Shown: positions 1 through 8,769, numbered from the stretch's first letter. The stretch: DNA of 64,000 nucleotides from Arthrobacter ipis (GCF_014694315.1 NZ_JAAOXD010000001.1:716652-780651); one strand, 5' to 3'. The notes: a model not told the origin generated them from the letters alone. Numbers and translations: made by a program.

Positions 1-864
1 GCCCACCACGAGCCAGAGGGTGGTGGTGCCGTCCACGCCGGCGACGGTCTTGGCGTAGCTGATGGCGAGGGTGCCGAACACCGTGGAGACGGCGGAGATG
101 AAGGCGCAGCAGATGACGCGGAGGACGTCGCGCCAGTGGGCCTTGAGCAAATCTGCCACGGGCAGCTTGGCGATCTGCGCCGACTTCTGGGCGGCTTCGA
201 AGGCCGGCGGCTCGTGCAGGGTGCGGCGGATGAAGAACGCGACCATCACAACCACGGCGCTGAGCCAGAAGGGGATGCGCCAGCCGATGCCGTACTTGAT
301 CTCGTCCGGGAGGGCGAGGACCGGAATGAAGACGAGGGCCGCCAGGATCTGGCCGCCCTGGGTGCCGGTGAGGGTCCACGAGGTGAAGAAGGAGCGCTGG
401 TTGTCCGGAGCGTGCTCCAGGGTCATGGAGGATGCGCCGGCCTGTTCACCGGCCGCGGAGAGGCCCTGGCAGAGGCGGGCCAGCACCAGCAGCGCCGGAG
501 CCCACCAGCCCACCGTGTTGAAGTCCGGCAGGCAGCCGATCAGGAAGGTGGAGGCACCCATGAGGACCAGGGTGAACATGAGGACCTTGCGCCGGCCCAC
601 CCGGTCGCCGAAGTGGCCCAGGATGACGGCGCCGACGGGCCGCGCGACGTAAGCAAAGCCGAAGGTCGCAAAGGACATGATGGCGGCATTGGCGTCTGCG
701 TTCGGGAAAAACACGTGCGGGAAGATCAGCGCGGCTGCCGAGCCGAAGATAAAGAAGTCGTAATACTCGACGGCGCTGCCGAGGAAACTGGCAAGGGCTG
801 CCTTCTTCGGTGTCCCGGCCGGGGCAGCAGTGCCCGCCGTAGTGGACTGGGTGGTCTGGCTCAT
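1..864 (-). CDS. MFS transporter, metabolite:H+ symporter type (partial)
   Basis: This is the N-terminal 288 residues of a major facilitator permease; the 3' end lies beyond the left edge. The ATG at 864-862 opens a protein starting MSQTTQSTTAGT, followed by ALASFLGSAVEYYDFFIFG, typical of the first helix of the metabolite:H+ symporter family (ShiA, ProP, KgtP). The loop motif GHFGDRVGRRKVL follows helix 2. The family imports shikimate, protocatechuate, ketoglutarate or betaine with protons. Its divergent position next to an IclR gene and the quinate/shikimate operon suggests uptake of shikimate, quinate or protocatechuate; that substrate is inferred from context. Confidence 0.85.
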   Translation of the reverse strand, partial: MSQTTQSTTAGTAAPAGTPKKAALASFLGSAVEYYDFFIFGSAAALIFPHVFFPNADANAAIMSFATFGFAYVARPVGAVILGHFGDRVGRRKVLMFTLVLMGASTFLIGCLPDFNTVGWWAPALLVLARLCQGLSAAGEQAGASSMTLEHAPDNQRSFFTSWTLTGTQGGQILAALVFIPVLALPDEIKYGIGWRIPFWLSAVVVMVAFFIRRTLHEPPAFEAAQKSAQIAKLPVADLLKAHWRDVLRVICCAFISAVSTVFGTLAISYAKTVAGVDGTTTLWLVVG

Positions 865-981
865 GGGTGTTCCTTCAGGGGGACGACGTTGTCGCGGGAC
901 AGATCAGGGTCGCGGCCGCAGTCCTTTTGGGGGAGGGGCGGCTGGAGGTCCTTGGAAAGACCCGGACTCAGTAGCCACATG

Positions 982-1070
982 GTGAGAGCTACTTGCGCGA
1001 TACAGCAATGATGGCTGTGAGGGCAGTCACCTGTCAACAAACTTGCTCGCGATCTAGAAATAGCTCTCAC
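982..1070. repeat. 10-bp inverted repeat in the permease/IclR divergent region
   Basis: GTGAGAGCTA at 982-991 is repeated as TAGCTCTCAC at 1061-1070, a perfect 10-bp inverted repeat with 69 bases between arms. It brackets the candidate -35 of the permease and ends 20 bases before the IclR start. Spaced inverted sites are compatible with binding by an IclR tetramer, but that role is inferred. Confidence 0.4.
1009..1037 (-). promoter_or_regulatory. Candidate promoter of the MFS gene
   Basis: On the minus strand a perfect -35 hexamer TTGACA (1037-1032) is followed after about 18 bases by CATCAT (1013-1008), a 4/6 match to the -10 consensus. It lies about 145 bases upstream of the permease start, inside the divergent region shared with the IclR gene. 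Confidence 0.45.
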
Positions 1071-1089
1071 ATTATGGCAACATCAGACT

Positions 1090-1941
1090 ATGAGTGTGAA
1101 GGAAGCCACAGGCGAAGACGCCTCCCCGGATACCCCCGCCGCGGCCGCAAATACCCCCGCCGAAGAAGTGAAGCCCGCCAAGGGGGAATCCCGCACCGAC
1201 ATGGTGGGCAAGGCGCTGGGCTTGCTGGTCCTGCTGGGGGATGAGCCCCGCGGCGCCAGCGCGGCCGAGATTTCCCGCCGCGCGGACCTCCCCTTCAGCA
1301 CCACCTACCGGCTCCTCGGCTCGCTTACCCGCGACGGTTTTGTGGACTACGAGCCGGACGGGCGCCGCTACCACCTTGGCCTGCGCATCTTCCAGTTGGG
1401 CCAGCGGGTCTCCAACCACCACGGCTTTGCCGGCACGGCGCTGCCCATCCTGCGCCGCGTCACCGAGGAGACGGGGGAGGCCACCATCCTGTCCGTCCGT
1501 GACGGCATCCACCACCTCACCGTAAACAAGGTGGACGGCCCGCAGACGTTCCGCGTCACCAGCGACCCCGGCTTCCTCGGCGCACTCCACACCACCTCCG
1601 TCGGCAAGGCGCTCGTCGCCTTCGCCGAGGACGAGGACCGGGAAAAGCTGCTTGAGGAGCTTCCGCTGGAGCCGCTGACCGCCCTGTCCATCACCGACCG
1701 GGACGCCTTCCGCGCGGAGATTGAGAAGGTTCGGCGGCAGGGGTACGCGGTCATGGATGAGGAAAACGAGCTGGGCATGCGTGCCGTGGCGGTGCCCGTC
1801 TTCAATTCCCAGGGCGTCGCCTTTGCGTCCCTGGCCACGGCCGTTCCGGTGTTCCGGCTCAGTATGGAGGCGCTGGTGGCGCTGGTTCCCCTGCTGCAGG
1901 CGGCCGCCGTCGAGCTTTCCGCACGGCTGCCCCAGCGCTAA
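1090..1941 (+). CDS. IclR-family regulator, probable quinate/shikimate/protocatechuate control
   Basis: A 283-residue IclR-family regulator. An Ala/Pro/Glu-rich leader of about 35 residues precedes the winged helix-turn-helix (GASAAEISRRADLPFSTTYR, about residues 55-75), and the C-terminal effector-binding domain includes HTTSVGKALVAF and QGYAVMDEENELGMRAVAVP. The family binds aromatic acids or small carboxylates and can activate or repress. It is divergent from a permease and upstream of qsuD-qsuB-pca, the arrangement expected of a local regulator (compare QsuR and PcaU), although QsuR itself belongs to another family. The ATG at 1090 has no clear ribosome-binding site, and the transcript may have a very short leader. 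Confidence 0.88.
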   Translation: MSVKEATGEDASPDTPAAAANTPAEEVKPAKGESRTDMVGKALGLLVLLGDEPRGASAAEISRRADLPFSTTYRLLGSLTRDGFVDYEPDGRRYHLGLRIFQLGQRVSNHHGFAGTALPILRRVTEETGEATILSVRDGIHHLTVNKVDGPQTFRVTSDPGFLGALHTTSVGKALVAFAEDEDREKLLEELPLEPLTALSITDRDAFRAEIEKVRRQGYAVMDEENELGMRAVAVPVFNSQGVAFASLATAVPVFRLSMEALVALVPLLQAAAVELSARLPQR

Positions 1942-1972
1942 GACGCACCAGGAACAGGTGCCCCACACACCC

Positions 1973-2003
1973 CTTGTTCGTATGCAGAACAAGAGTGCAT
2001 AAT
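1973..2003 (+). promoter_or_regulatory. Operator/promoter of the qsu-pca operon
   Basis: A perfect inverted repeat, CTTGTTC (1973-1979) and GAACAAG (1987-1993) with a 7-base spacer, overlaps a -35-like TTGTTC (1974-1979). CATAAT (1998-2003) follows after 18 bases as a plausible -10. This would give a leader of about 90 bases before qsuD. The geometry suits binding by the IclR protein encoded just upstream; the binding is inferred. Confidence 0.55.
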
Positions 2004-2101
2004 ATGAACTTCTGCTGTACTGTTATCCGTATCACCCGGCCAGCACGGGGCGCAGCAGGCGCCCGAGCCGGCAGAGTGCCGTTGTCAAAGGAGCCGCACG
2101 C

Positions 2102-2983
2102 ATGAGCAATCGAACCGAGTCCTACCTGATAGGACTTGTGGGGGACGGCGTGATGCCGTCGCTCTCGCCCTCCATGCACGAGCGCGAAGGCGACGTCCAG
2201 GGCGTCCGCTACCTGTACCGGCCCATCGACCTGCACGAGCTCGACATGCCGGCCACCGCCGTCGGCGACCTGCTGCAAAGCGCCTACCGGATGGGCTTCA
2301 ACGGGCTGAACATCACGCACCCGTGCAAGCAGCTGGTCCTCGAGCACCTCGACGAGATCGCCCCCGACGCCGAACGGCTGGGCGCCGTCAATACCGTGGT
2401 GATCCAGGACGGCCGGTTCATCGGCCACAACACCGACTTTTCCGGCTTTGCCGCCGCCCTTGCCTCCGGACTTCCGGACGCCAAGCTGGACCGCGTGGTG
2501 CAGCTGGGAGCGGGCGGCGCCGGATCCGCGGTCGCCTACGCCCTGCTCACCGCCGGCGTGCAGACGCTGGAGCTCGTGGACATGGATCCGGCGCGCTGCG
2601 CCGAACGCGCCGCCGAACTGGCCGGCTTCTTCCCGGACCGCACCGTCACCGCGCGCACGACGGCGGAGCTGCCGCTGCTGATGGCCGCCGCCGACGGGCT
2701 GGTGCACTGCACCCCCGTGGGCATGGCCGCCCACCCCGGCACCCCGCTGGACATGGCGCTCGTCGAGCCCCGGCACTGGGTGGCGGACATCGTCTACCGC
2801 CCGATCGAAACCGAGCTGGTCCGCGAGTCGCGCGCCAAGGGCTGCCAGGTGCTCGACGGCGGACGCATGGCCGTGGGCCAGGCCGCCGACGCCTTCCGGA
2901 TCTTCACCGGACTCGAGCCAAACGTCGAACGGATGCGCGCCCACTTCCTGGATCTCATCGCCGCGGAAGAGGTGGCCGTCTGA
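2102..2983 (+). CDS. qsuD: Quinate/shikimate dehydrogenase
   Basis: A 293-residue shikimate dehydrogenase-family enzyme that interconverts shikimate and 3-dehydroshikimate, or quinate and 3-dehydroquinate. The substrate-binding serine loop is PSLSPSMHEREG (19-30). The catalytic lysine is K76 in NITHPCKQ and the catalytic aspartate is D112 in NTDFSGF. The nucleotide loop is GAGGAGSA (137-144), and beta-2 ends in D160 rather than the basic NADP motif, which points to NAD use and thus a catabolic role. It is the first gene of the qsu-pca operon, and its stop overlaps the qsuB start (TGATG). A biosynthetic AroE would normally sit with other aro genes and prefer NADP. Confidence 0.88.
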   Translation: MSNRTESYLIGLVGDGVMPSLSPSMHEREGDVQGVRYLYRPIDLHELDMPATAVGDLLQSAYRMGFNGLNITHPCKQLVLEHLDEIAPDAERLGAVNTVVIQDGRFIGHNTDFSGFAAALASGLPDAKLDRVVQLGAGGAGSAVAYALLTAGVQTLELVDMDPARCAERAAELAGFFPDRTVTARTTAELPLLMAAADGLVHCTPVGMAAHPGTPLDMALVEPRHWVADIVYRPIETELVRESRAKGCQVLDGGRMAVGQAADAFRIFTGLEPNVERMRAHFLDLIAAEEVAV

Positions 2984-4902
2984 TGCGCACCGGAATCGCC
3001 ACCGTCTGCCTCTCCGGCACGCTGAAGGAAAAGATGCGGGCCTGCGCCATCGCGGGCTTCGACGGCATCGAAATCTTCGAGCAGGACCTGGTCACCTCCT
3101 CGCTCAGCCCCGAAGACGTCCGCAAAATGGCCGCTGACCTGGGCCTCACGTTGGACCTTTACCAGCCCTTCCGGGATTTCGACAGCGTGACCGAGGACCT
3201 GCTCGCCGCCAACCTCCGCCGGGCCGAGGCCAAGTTCCGGCTCATGTCCCGGCTGGGCATGGACACCATCCTGGTCTGCACCAACGTCGCCACCGCCACC
3301 ATCGACGACGACGACCTCCGCGCCGCGCAGCTCGCCGCCCTCGCAGGCCTCGCTGGCGAGCATGGCGTCAAGGTTGCCTACGAGGCGCTCGCGTGGGGCA
3401 AGTACGTCAACGACTACGAGCACGCCCACCGCCTCGTGGAGAAGGTGGACCATCCCAACCTCGGCACCTGCCTGGACTCCTTCCACATCCTGTCCCGGGA
3501 CTGGAACACCGCGCCGATCGAGAGCATCAGCGCGGACAAGATCTTCTTCGTGCAGGTGGCCGACGCCCCCAAGCTCTCCATGGACGTGCTCTCCTGGAGC
3601 CGGCACTACCGTGTCTTCCCGGGCGAGGGCCAGTTCGAGCTCGCCAAGTTCATGGGCCACGTGGTCCGCGCCGGCTACACCGGACCGGTGTCGCTTGAGG
3701 TCTTCAACGACGTCTTCCGCCAGTCCGACGTCGAACGCACCGCCGTCGACGCGATGCGCTCGCTGATTTGGTTGGAGGAGCAGAGCGCCAAGTGGCTGGA
3801 CACGAACGCGCCGGGCGTCAACAGAGGTGCCACAGGCGCTGTGGCTGGTGGTCCTTCAGCCCCTGGCCGCCGTCGTTATCCCATGGAACTGGCCACCCTC
3901 CCGCAGGTGGCAGAGCCCGCCGGCTTCAACTTCGCCGAAGTCAAGGCGGCGGACACCGGAGTGCTGGAAAAGGTACTCGGCCAGCTCGGCTTCGAGTTCA
4001 ACGGACGGCACCGCACCAAGGACGTCCAGCTGTGGACCATGGGGCACGCCCGCGTAATCATCAACGAACAGGCCCCCGCGGCGGCTGAACCCGCCATTGC
4101 CGCCTTGGGGTTTGACGTGGACTCTCCGGTGATTGCCTCCGCCCGGGCCCAGCAGCTCAAGGCTCCCGTAGTTCCCCGGAAGAGCCAGGCCAACGAGGAA
4201 GTGTTCCAGGGCTTCGCCGCCCCCGACTCCACCGAGATCTTCCTGTGCCAGGGCAACCCGGACGGGACGGCTGCTTGGACTGCTGAATTCGGGCAGGGGT
4301 TGGAGGTTCCGTCCGGCGCCCGGACCGCGGTGATCGACCACGTGAACCTGGCCCAGCCGTGGCAGCACTTCGATGAGGCCGTCCTCTTCTACACGAGCGC
4401 CCTGGCGCTGGAGCCGCAGCCGTACGCCGAGGTCGCCAGCCCCAGCGGGCTGGTCCGGTCGCAGGTCATGCAGACCTCCGACCGGGACGTGCGCCTCGTC
4501 CTGAACCTGGCCCCGGTCATCCAGCAGGACGGCGCGGACGCGGGGACCGCCCCGCGGAAGACGTACCAGGAGCACATCGCCTTCGCGGTGGATGACCTGG
4601 TCGCAACAGCCCGCGCCGCCCGCGACCGCGGACTGGCCTTCCTGCAGATCCCGGAGAACTATTACGAGGACCTGGACGCCCGCTTCGGTCTCGAGTCCGG
4701 TTTCCTGGACACGCTCCGGGACCTCAACCTGCTGTACGACCGCGACGCCGACGGCGAGTTCCTGCACTTCTACACCGCCACGGTGGGCAGCGTGTTCTTC
4801 GAAATGGTGGAACGCCGCGGCAACTACGACGGCTACGGGGCGCCCAATGCGCCGGTGCGCCACGCCGTCCAGTACGACCACCTGCACCAACTGACCAAGT
4901 AA
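2983..4902 (+). CDS. qsuB: 3-dehydroshikimate dehydratase, QsuB type
   Basis: This 639-residue cytoplasmic enzyme converts 3-dehydroshikimate to protocatechuate. Residues 1 to about 275 form a TIM barrel of the sugar-phosphate isomerase type, with metal ligands E134 (YEALAWG), D165 (CLDSFH), Q191 (FVQVAD) and E239 (SLEVFND), the pattern known in bacterial dehydroshikimate dehydratases. After an Ala/Gly-rich linker (about 285-305), the C-terminal half is a 4-hydroxyphenylpyruvate dioxygenase-like VOC region with DHVNL, EHIAF and FFEMVERR, as in Corynebacterium QsuB (about 618 residues). The start is the ATG at 2983, overlapping the qsuD stop. The same frame stays open upstream inside qsuD, but that extension is not real coding. 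Confidence 0.9.
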   Translation: MRTGIATVCLSGTLKEKMRACAIAGFDGIEIFEQDLVTSSLSPEDVRKMAADLGLTLDLYQPFRDFDSVTEDLLAANLRRAEAKFRLMSRLGMDTILVCTNVATATIDDDDLRAAQLAALAGLAGEHGVKVAYEALAWGKYVNDYEHAHRLVEKVDHPNLGTCLDSFHILSRDWNTAPIESISADKIFFVQVADAPKLSMDVLSWSRHYRVFPGEGQFELAKFMGHVVRAGYTGPVSLEVFNDVFRQSDVERTAVDAMRSLIWLEEQSAKWLDTNAPGVNRGATGAVAGGPSAPGRRRYPMELATLPQVAEPAGFNFAEVKAADTGVLEKVLGQLGFEFNGRHRTKDVQLWTMGHARVIINEQAPAAAEPAIAALGFDVDSPVIASARAQQLKAPVVPRKSQANEEVFQGFAAPDSTEIFLCQGNPDGTAAWTAEFGQGLEVPSGARTAVIDHVNLAQPWQHFDEAVLFYTSALALEPQPYAEVASPSGLVRSQVMQTSDRDVRLVLNLAPVIQQDGADAGTAPRKTYQEHIAFAVDDLVATARAARDRGLAFLQIPENYYEDLDARFGLESGFLDTLRDLNLLYDRDADGEFLHFYTATVGSVFFEMVERRGNYDGYGAPNAPVRHAVQYDHLHQLTK

Positions 4903-4958
4903 CCAACCGCTGCCCAGTCCACAAAGATCGCCCAACCACAGATTGAAAGGAGGCTGCT

Positions 4959-5861
4959 GTGCCTGAAGACGTGAATCTCGCAACGTACAACGCCGACGCG
5001 CTGACCGAGGACCTGTCGGACGCAGTACCCGCAACCCCGGCCGCCCCGACGGCCGTCCCCGCTGAAGCGCCGCGCGTGGAAACCCAGCAGGATCTCACCG
5101 CGGAGATCAAGGCCATCGGAGACGCCTACGCCCGGGCGCTGAAGGACGGTGCAGCGCCGGAAACCCAGCCGCGCCTGGACTTCGCGCCGTACCGCAGCAG
5201 CCTCCTGCGCCACCCCACCAAGAACCTGCACCACGCGGACCCGGAAACCATTGAACTGTACTCCCCGGCGTTCGGCCACCAGGACGTCCACGCCCTGGAA
5301 TCGGATCTGACCATCCAGCACAACGGGGAACCTCAGGGCGAACGCATCATCGTCGCCGGCCGCGTGCTCGACGGCGACGGCCGCCCGGTAGCCGGCCAGC
5401 TGGTGGAGATCTGGCAGGCCAACTCCTCCGGCCGCTACATCCACAAGCGCGACCAGCACCCCGCACCGCTGGACCCCAACTTCACCGGTGTGGGCCGCTG
5501 CATCACCGGCCCGGACGGCTCCTACCGCTTCACCACCATCAAGCCGGGCGCCTACCCGTGGAAGAACCACGTCAACGCCTGGCGTCCCGCGCACATCCAC
5601 TTCTCGCTGTTCGGCCAGGAGTTCACGCAGCGGATCGTCACGCAGATGTACTTCCCGGGCGACCAGCTGTTCCCGCTGGACCCGATCTACCAGTCGATCG
5701 TGGACCAGGATGCCCGCGACCGCCTCGTGGCCACCTACGACCACGATCTGACCCAGCCCGAATGGGCGCTGGGCTATAGATGGGACATCGTCCTGACGGG
5801 CTCCAAACGGACCTGGACCGAGAACGAGGCGCTGGGCGCGGAAGGTGACGACCATGAGTAA
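4959..5861 (+). CDS. pcaH: Protocatechuate 3,4-dioxygenase beta subunit
   Basis: The iron-bearing subunit of the dioxygenase that opens protocatechuate between carbons 3 and 4 to give 3-carboxy-cis,cis-muconate. All four Fe(III) ligands are visible: Y160 (SGRYIHK), Y199 (GAYPWKN), H212 and H214 (AHIHFSLFG). The GTG at 4959 follows a strong AAAGGAGG site (4947-4954 region). At 300 residues it is about 55 longer than many PcaH proteins; the excess is an acidic/Ala-Pro N-terminal extension. It follows qsuB by 56 bases, so the product of QsuB is handed directly to this enzyme, and it overlaps pcaG. Confidence 0.95.
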   Translation: MPEDVNLATYNADALTEDLSDAVPATPAAPTAVPAEAPRVETQQDLTAEIKAIGDAYARALKDGAAPETQPRLDFAPYRSSLLRHPTKNLHHADPETIELYSPAFGHQDVHALESDLTIQHNGEPQGERIIVAGRVLDGDGRPVAGQLVEIWQANSSGRYIHKRDQHPAPLDPNFTGVGRCITGPDGSYRFTTIKPGAYPWKNHVNAWRPAHIHFSLFGQEFTQRIVTQMYFPGDQLFPLDPIYQSIVDQDARDRLVATYDHDLTQPEWALGYRWDIVLTGSKRTWTENEALGAEGDDHE

Positions 5862-6444
5862 CTCCACCAAGCTGGTTCCCACCCCCGGCCAGACCGTAGG
5901 CCCGTTCTACGGCTACGCCCTGCCCTACGACAAGGACCGCGAGCTGCTGGCCCCCGGATCTGCGGGCTCCATCCGCCTCCAGGGCACCGTCTACGACGGC
6001 GCCGGACACACGATCCCGGACGCCATCCTCGAAATCTGGCAGCCGGACGCCGAGGGCAACGTCGTGCACAAAACCGGTTCATTGGTCCGGGACGGTTACA
6101 CCTTCACCGGCTTCGGCCGCAGCGCCGTGGGCAACACCGGCGTCTATACCTTCACCACGGTGAACCCGGGCCCCACCGAACACGGCGCAGCAGCGTTCAT
6201 CTCCGTCGCCGTCTTTGCCCGCGGCCTGATGAACCGCCTGTTCACCCGCGTTTACCTGCCGGAGAACGAGGAAGCGCTGGCGAAGGACCCGCTGCTGTCC
6301 TCGCTTGACCCCGAGCGCCGCAAGACGCTGATCGCACGCCGCGACGCCGATGGCGGGCTCACGTGGGACATCCGACTTCAGGGTGAGGGCGAAACCGTCT
6401 TCCTCGACTTCGAGGGAACCGGAACCAGGGGCGCCGCAAAGTGA
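5854..6444 (+). CDS. pcaG: Protocatechuate 3,4-dioxygenase alpha subunit
   Basis: The non-metal subunit of protocatechuate 3,4-dioxygenase, 196 residues from the ATG at 5854. GGAAGG lies 8 bases upstream, and a GTG at 5845 is a weaker alternative. Family motifs are TPGQTVGPFYGYALPY near the N-terminus, LEIWQPDAEGNV, FTGFGRS and the C-terminal ISVAVFARGLMNRLFTRVYL. The tyrosine and histidine ligands of the beta subunit are absent, as expected. The start lies inside the end of pcaH (8-base overlap), consistent with translational coupling for stoichiometric assembly. Confidence 0.95.
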   Translation: MSNSTKLVPTPGQTVGPFYGYALPYDKDRELLAPGSAGSIRLQGTVYDGAGHTIPDAILEIWQPDAEGNVVHKTGSLVRDGYTFTGFGRSAVGNTGVYTFTTVNPGPTEHGAAAFISVAVFARGLMNRLFTRVYLPENEEALAKDPLLSSLDPERRKTLIARRDADGGLTWDIRLQGEGETVFLDFEGTGTRGAAK

Positions 6445-7958
6445 CCGGCTTCCAGGCAGCGGGCACCGGCGGTGGCCTTCACGGGGGTGCCGCGCTCCAC
6501 GGCGATGCTGGACTGAACGGCGACGTTGGCCTGCTCAGTCCTGTGTCGGCGTCGCCCCTGGTGGCCGCGCTGGCCGGTGACCGGGCCGTCCTCGCGGCGA
6601 TTCTCGCCGTCGAGGCCGGCTGGGCCGCAGTGCTGGAGCAGCACGACCTCGCTCCCGCCGGTTCCGCTGCAATGGTGGCCCACGCTGCCGATGCCTCCCG
6701 GTACGATCTTGCCGGTATTTCCCGGCGGGCGCAGGGCGGCGGAAACCCGGTCATCCCGCTGCTGGCCGACCTCCGGGCCCAGGTCAAGGCGCTGGACACT
6801 GGGGGTGTGGGCGCAGCAAAAGCCGTTCACACGTCGCTGACCAGCCAGGACGTGCTGGACACGGCCCTGATGCTGGTAGCCCGCAACACCGTCGCGGCGC
6901 TGCTCGCCGACGTGAAAGGCACGACGAGGGCGCTCTCCCGCTTGGCGCAGCGGTATGCAGACACGCTGTGCGTCGGCAGGAGCCTGACCCAGCACTCGCT
7001 GCCCTTCACGTTCGGGCTTCGGGCGGCGCAGTGGTTCCATGGGCTGGCGGCCGCGGCACGCCGGCTCGAGGCACTGGAGCTGCCCGTGCAGTTCGGTGGT
7101 GCGGCGGGCACACTGGCGGCTGGGTCTGTTCTTACGTCAGGCTCCGCCACCGACCCCTTCGCACTCTCCGACGCGCTGGCCACCCAGCTGGGCCTGGCCG
7201 GCGCTCCGGCACCGTGGCACACCAACCGGCTGGCCGTGACGTCGCTCGGCGACGCCGTCGCCTCCGTGGTGGACGCGCTCGGCAAGATCGCCGCGGATGT
7301 CCTGTTCCTGAGCCGTCCCGAGGTGGCCGAAGTGGCCGAACCGCGCGCCCCGGGCCGCGGAGTTTCCTCGGCGATGCCGCAGAAGCAGAACCCCGTGCTG
7401 TCCGTGCTGGTCCGCAGCGCCGCCCTCCAGGCCCCCGGCCTGGCTGCGCAGCTGCACCTTGCCGCGGCAACCTTCAACGACGAACGCCCTGACGGAGCAT
7501 GGCACACCGAATGGCCGGCCCTGCGCCAGCTGCTCGCACTGGCCCTCGGCGCCGCCGGCCCCATTCGGGAACTCGCGGAGGGGCTGCAGGTCTTCCCTGA
7601 CGGCATGCGACGGAACCTGGACCTGTCCGGTCCGCTGCTGCTCAGCGAGGGCGTGTCCGCCGCGGTCGCACCGCTTCTTCCCGCCGGAGAAGCCGGACTG
7701 GACGGAAAGCAGCAGCTGCAGGCCGTCGTCGACAAGACGCTCCAGTCACCGGTAGCCGAACAGGCCGCCACCTACCGCCGGCTGCTGCGCGAGGCCGTCC
7801 CCGCGGACACGCTTTCCGACACCCAGCTGGAGGAACTGCTCGATCCCGCCAACTACCTGGGTCAGGCAGCCGGGATCTCGCGGCGGATCCTGGCGGCTTT
7901 CCCGGAATTTGCGCTTACTTCAACCGAACCAGACGGAAACGGAGATTCCCGTGGTTAA
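6441..7958 (+). CDS. pcaB: 3-carboxy-cis,cis-muconate cycloisomerase
   Basis: A 505-residue member of the fumarase/aspartase superfamily that lactonises 3-carboxymuconate to gamma-carboxymuconolactone. The superfamily signature GVSSAMPQKQNPV is present near residue 310, with THSLPFTFG-like (QHSLPFTFG) and TSQDVLDTA motifs upstream. The GTG at 6441 overlaps the pcaG stop by four bases (GTGA). It is longer than many PcaB proteins (about 450), mainly through a Gly-rich start and a long C-terminal helical tail. Confidence 0.93.
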   Translation: MTGFQAAGTGGGLHGGAALHGDAGLNGDVGLLSPVSASPLVAALAGDRAVLAAILAVEAGWAAVLEQHDLAPAGSAAMVAHAADASRYDLAGISRRAQGGGNPVIPLLADLRAQVKALDTGGVGAAKAVHTSLTSQDVLDTALMLVARNTVAALLADVKGTTRALSRLAQRYADTLCVGRSLTQHSLPFTFGLRAAQWFHGLAAAARRLEALELPVQFGGAAGTLAAGSVLTSGSATDPFALSDALATQLGLAGAPAPWHTNRLAVTSLGDAVASVVDALGKIAADVLFLSRPEVAEVAEPRAPGRGVSSAMPQKQNPVLSVLVRSAALQAPGLAAQLHLAAATFNDERPDGAWHTEWPALRQLLALALGAAGPIRELAEGLQVFPDGMRRNLDLSGPLLLSEGVSAAVAPLLPAGEAGLDGKQQLQAVVDKTLQSPVAEQAATYRRLLREAVPADTLSDTQLEELLDPANYLGQAAGISRRILAAFPEFALTSTEPDGNGDSRG

Positions 7959-8769
7959 ACCAGCAGTTAAGGCAGTGCTGCTTTCCCCCCAGCGTGCGCT
8001 GGGGGACAAACCGCTCCTGATCGTCGGCCCGTCGCTCGGCACCTCATCGGTGCTGTGGACCCAGGCCGGCTCGCTCCTGGGCAACGATTACGACGTCGTC
8101 GCCTGGGACCTGCCCGGCCACGGCGTCTCTGCCCCGGCCGCCGAAACGTTCAGCGTCGCTGACCTGGCTGACGCCGTCGTCGAGCTTGTCGACTCGATCG
8201 CCCCCGGCGAGAGGTTCCACTACGCCGGCGTGTCCCTCGGCGGAGCCACCGGCCTGCAGCTGGGCATCAAGCACGGCGACAGGCTCAAGAGCCTCTCCGT
8301 GCAGTGCTCCGGTGCCAAGATCGGCACCCCCGAAGGCTGGCTGGAACGCGCCGAGACCGTGCGCACCCAGGGCACTCCCGTGATGATCCAGGGCTCCGCC
8401 GAACGCTGGTTTGCCCCCGGGTTCATGGACCGCGAACCCGAACTCAGCAGCCGTCTCCTGCACTCCCTGCGCGACGCCGACCGCTACAGCTACGCCTTTT
8501 GCTGCGAGGCCCTGGCCGCCTTCGATGTGCGCGACCAGCTCGGCAGCATCACCGTCCCGACGCAGTTGGTGGCGGGTGCGCTGGATGGCGTGGCCCCGCC
8601 GTCGTTCGCCGAAGAGGCGGCCGCCGGAATCACCGCCGGCGGCGGCACCGCCTCCGCAGCCACGCTGGAAGGTGTGGCGCACCTGGCGCCCGCCGAGGCG
8701 CCCGCCCACGTGGCCGAGCTGATGCGGAGCCTCATTTCCTGGACCGAAACCCGCGGAGCTGCCAAGTGA
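7951..8769 (+). CDS. pcaD: 3-oxoadipate enol-lactone hydrolase
   Basis: A 272-residue alpha/beta hydrolase that opens beta-ketoadipate enol-lactone. The nucleophile elbow is GVSLGGA (about 91-97), the oxyanion region is VGPSLGTS near residue 30, and the late histidine lies in EGVAHLAPAEAP. The GTG at 7951 overlaps the pcaB stop by 8 bases with a GGAAACGGAGA site upstream; reading further back into pcaB adds no homologous sequence. Some actinobacteria fuse pcaD and pcaC as pcaL; here they are separate but overlap by four bases. Confidence 0.92.
   Translation: MVKPAVKAVLLSPQRALGDKPLLIVGPSLGTSSVLWTQAGSLLGNDYDVVAWDLPGHGVSAPAAETFSVADLADAVVELVDSIAPGERFHYAGVSLGGATGLQLGIKHGDRLKSLSVQCSGAKIGTPEGWLERAETVRTQGTPVMIQGSAERWFAPGFMDREPELSSRLLHSLRDADRYSYAFCCEALAAFDVRDQLGSITVPTQLVAGALDGVAPPSFAEEAAAGITAGGGTASAATLEGVAHLAPAEAPAHVAELMRSLISWTETRGAAK

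Noticed and set aside
136..1011. Long plus-strand open frame opposite the MFS gene
   Set aside because: Its composition is a mirror of the permease gene on the other strand and no family motif appears; high GC content creates such frames throughout the window.
2323..2982. Upstream extension of the qsuB frame within qsuD
   Set aside because: The extension is Arg/Pro-rich antisense-like sequence, whereas the QsuB family starts at the ATG at 2983 (MRTGIATVCLSG) that overlaps the qsuD stop.
6441..8769. Fused pcaB-pcaD or pcaL-type gene
   Set aside because: Each gene has its own stop and start with short overlaps (7951-7958 and 8766-8769), so they are separate genes.
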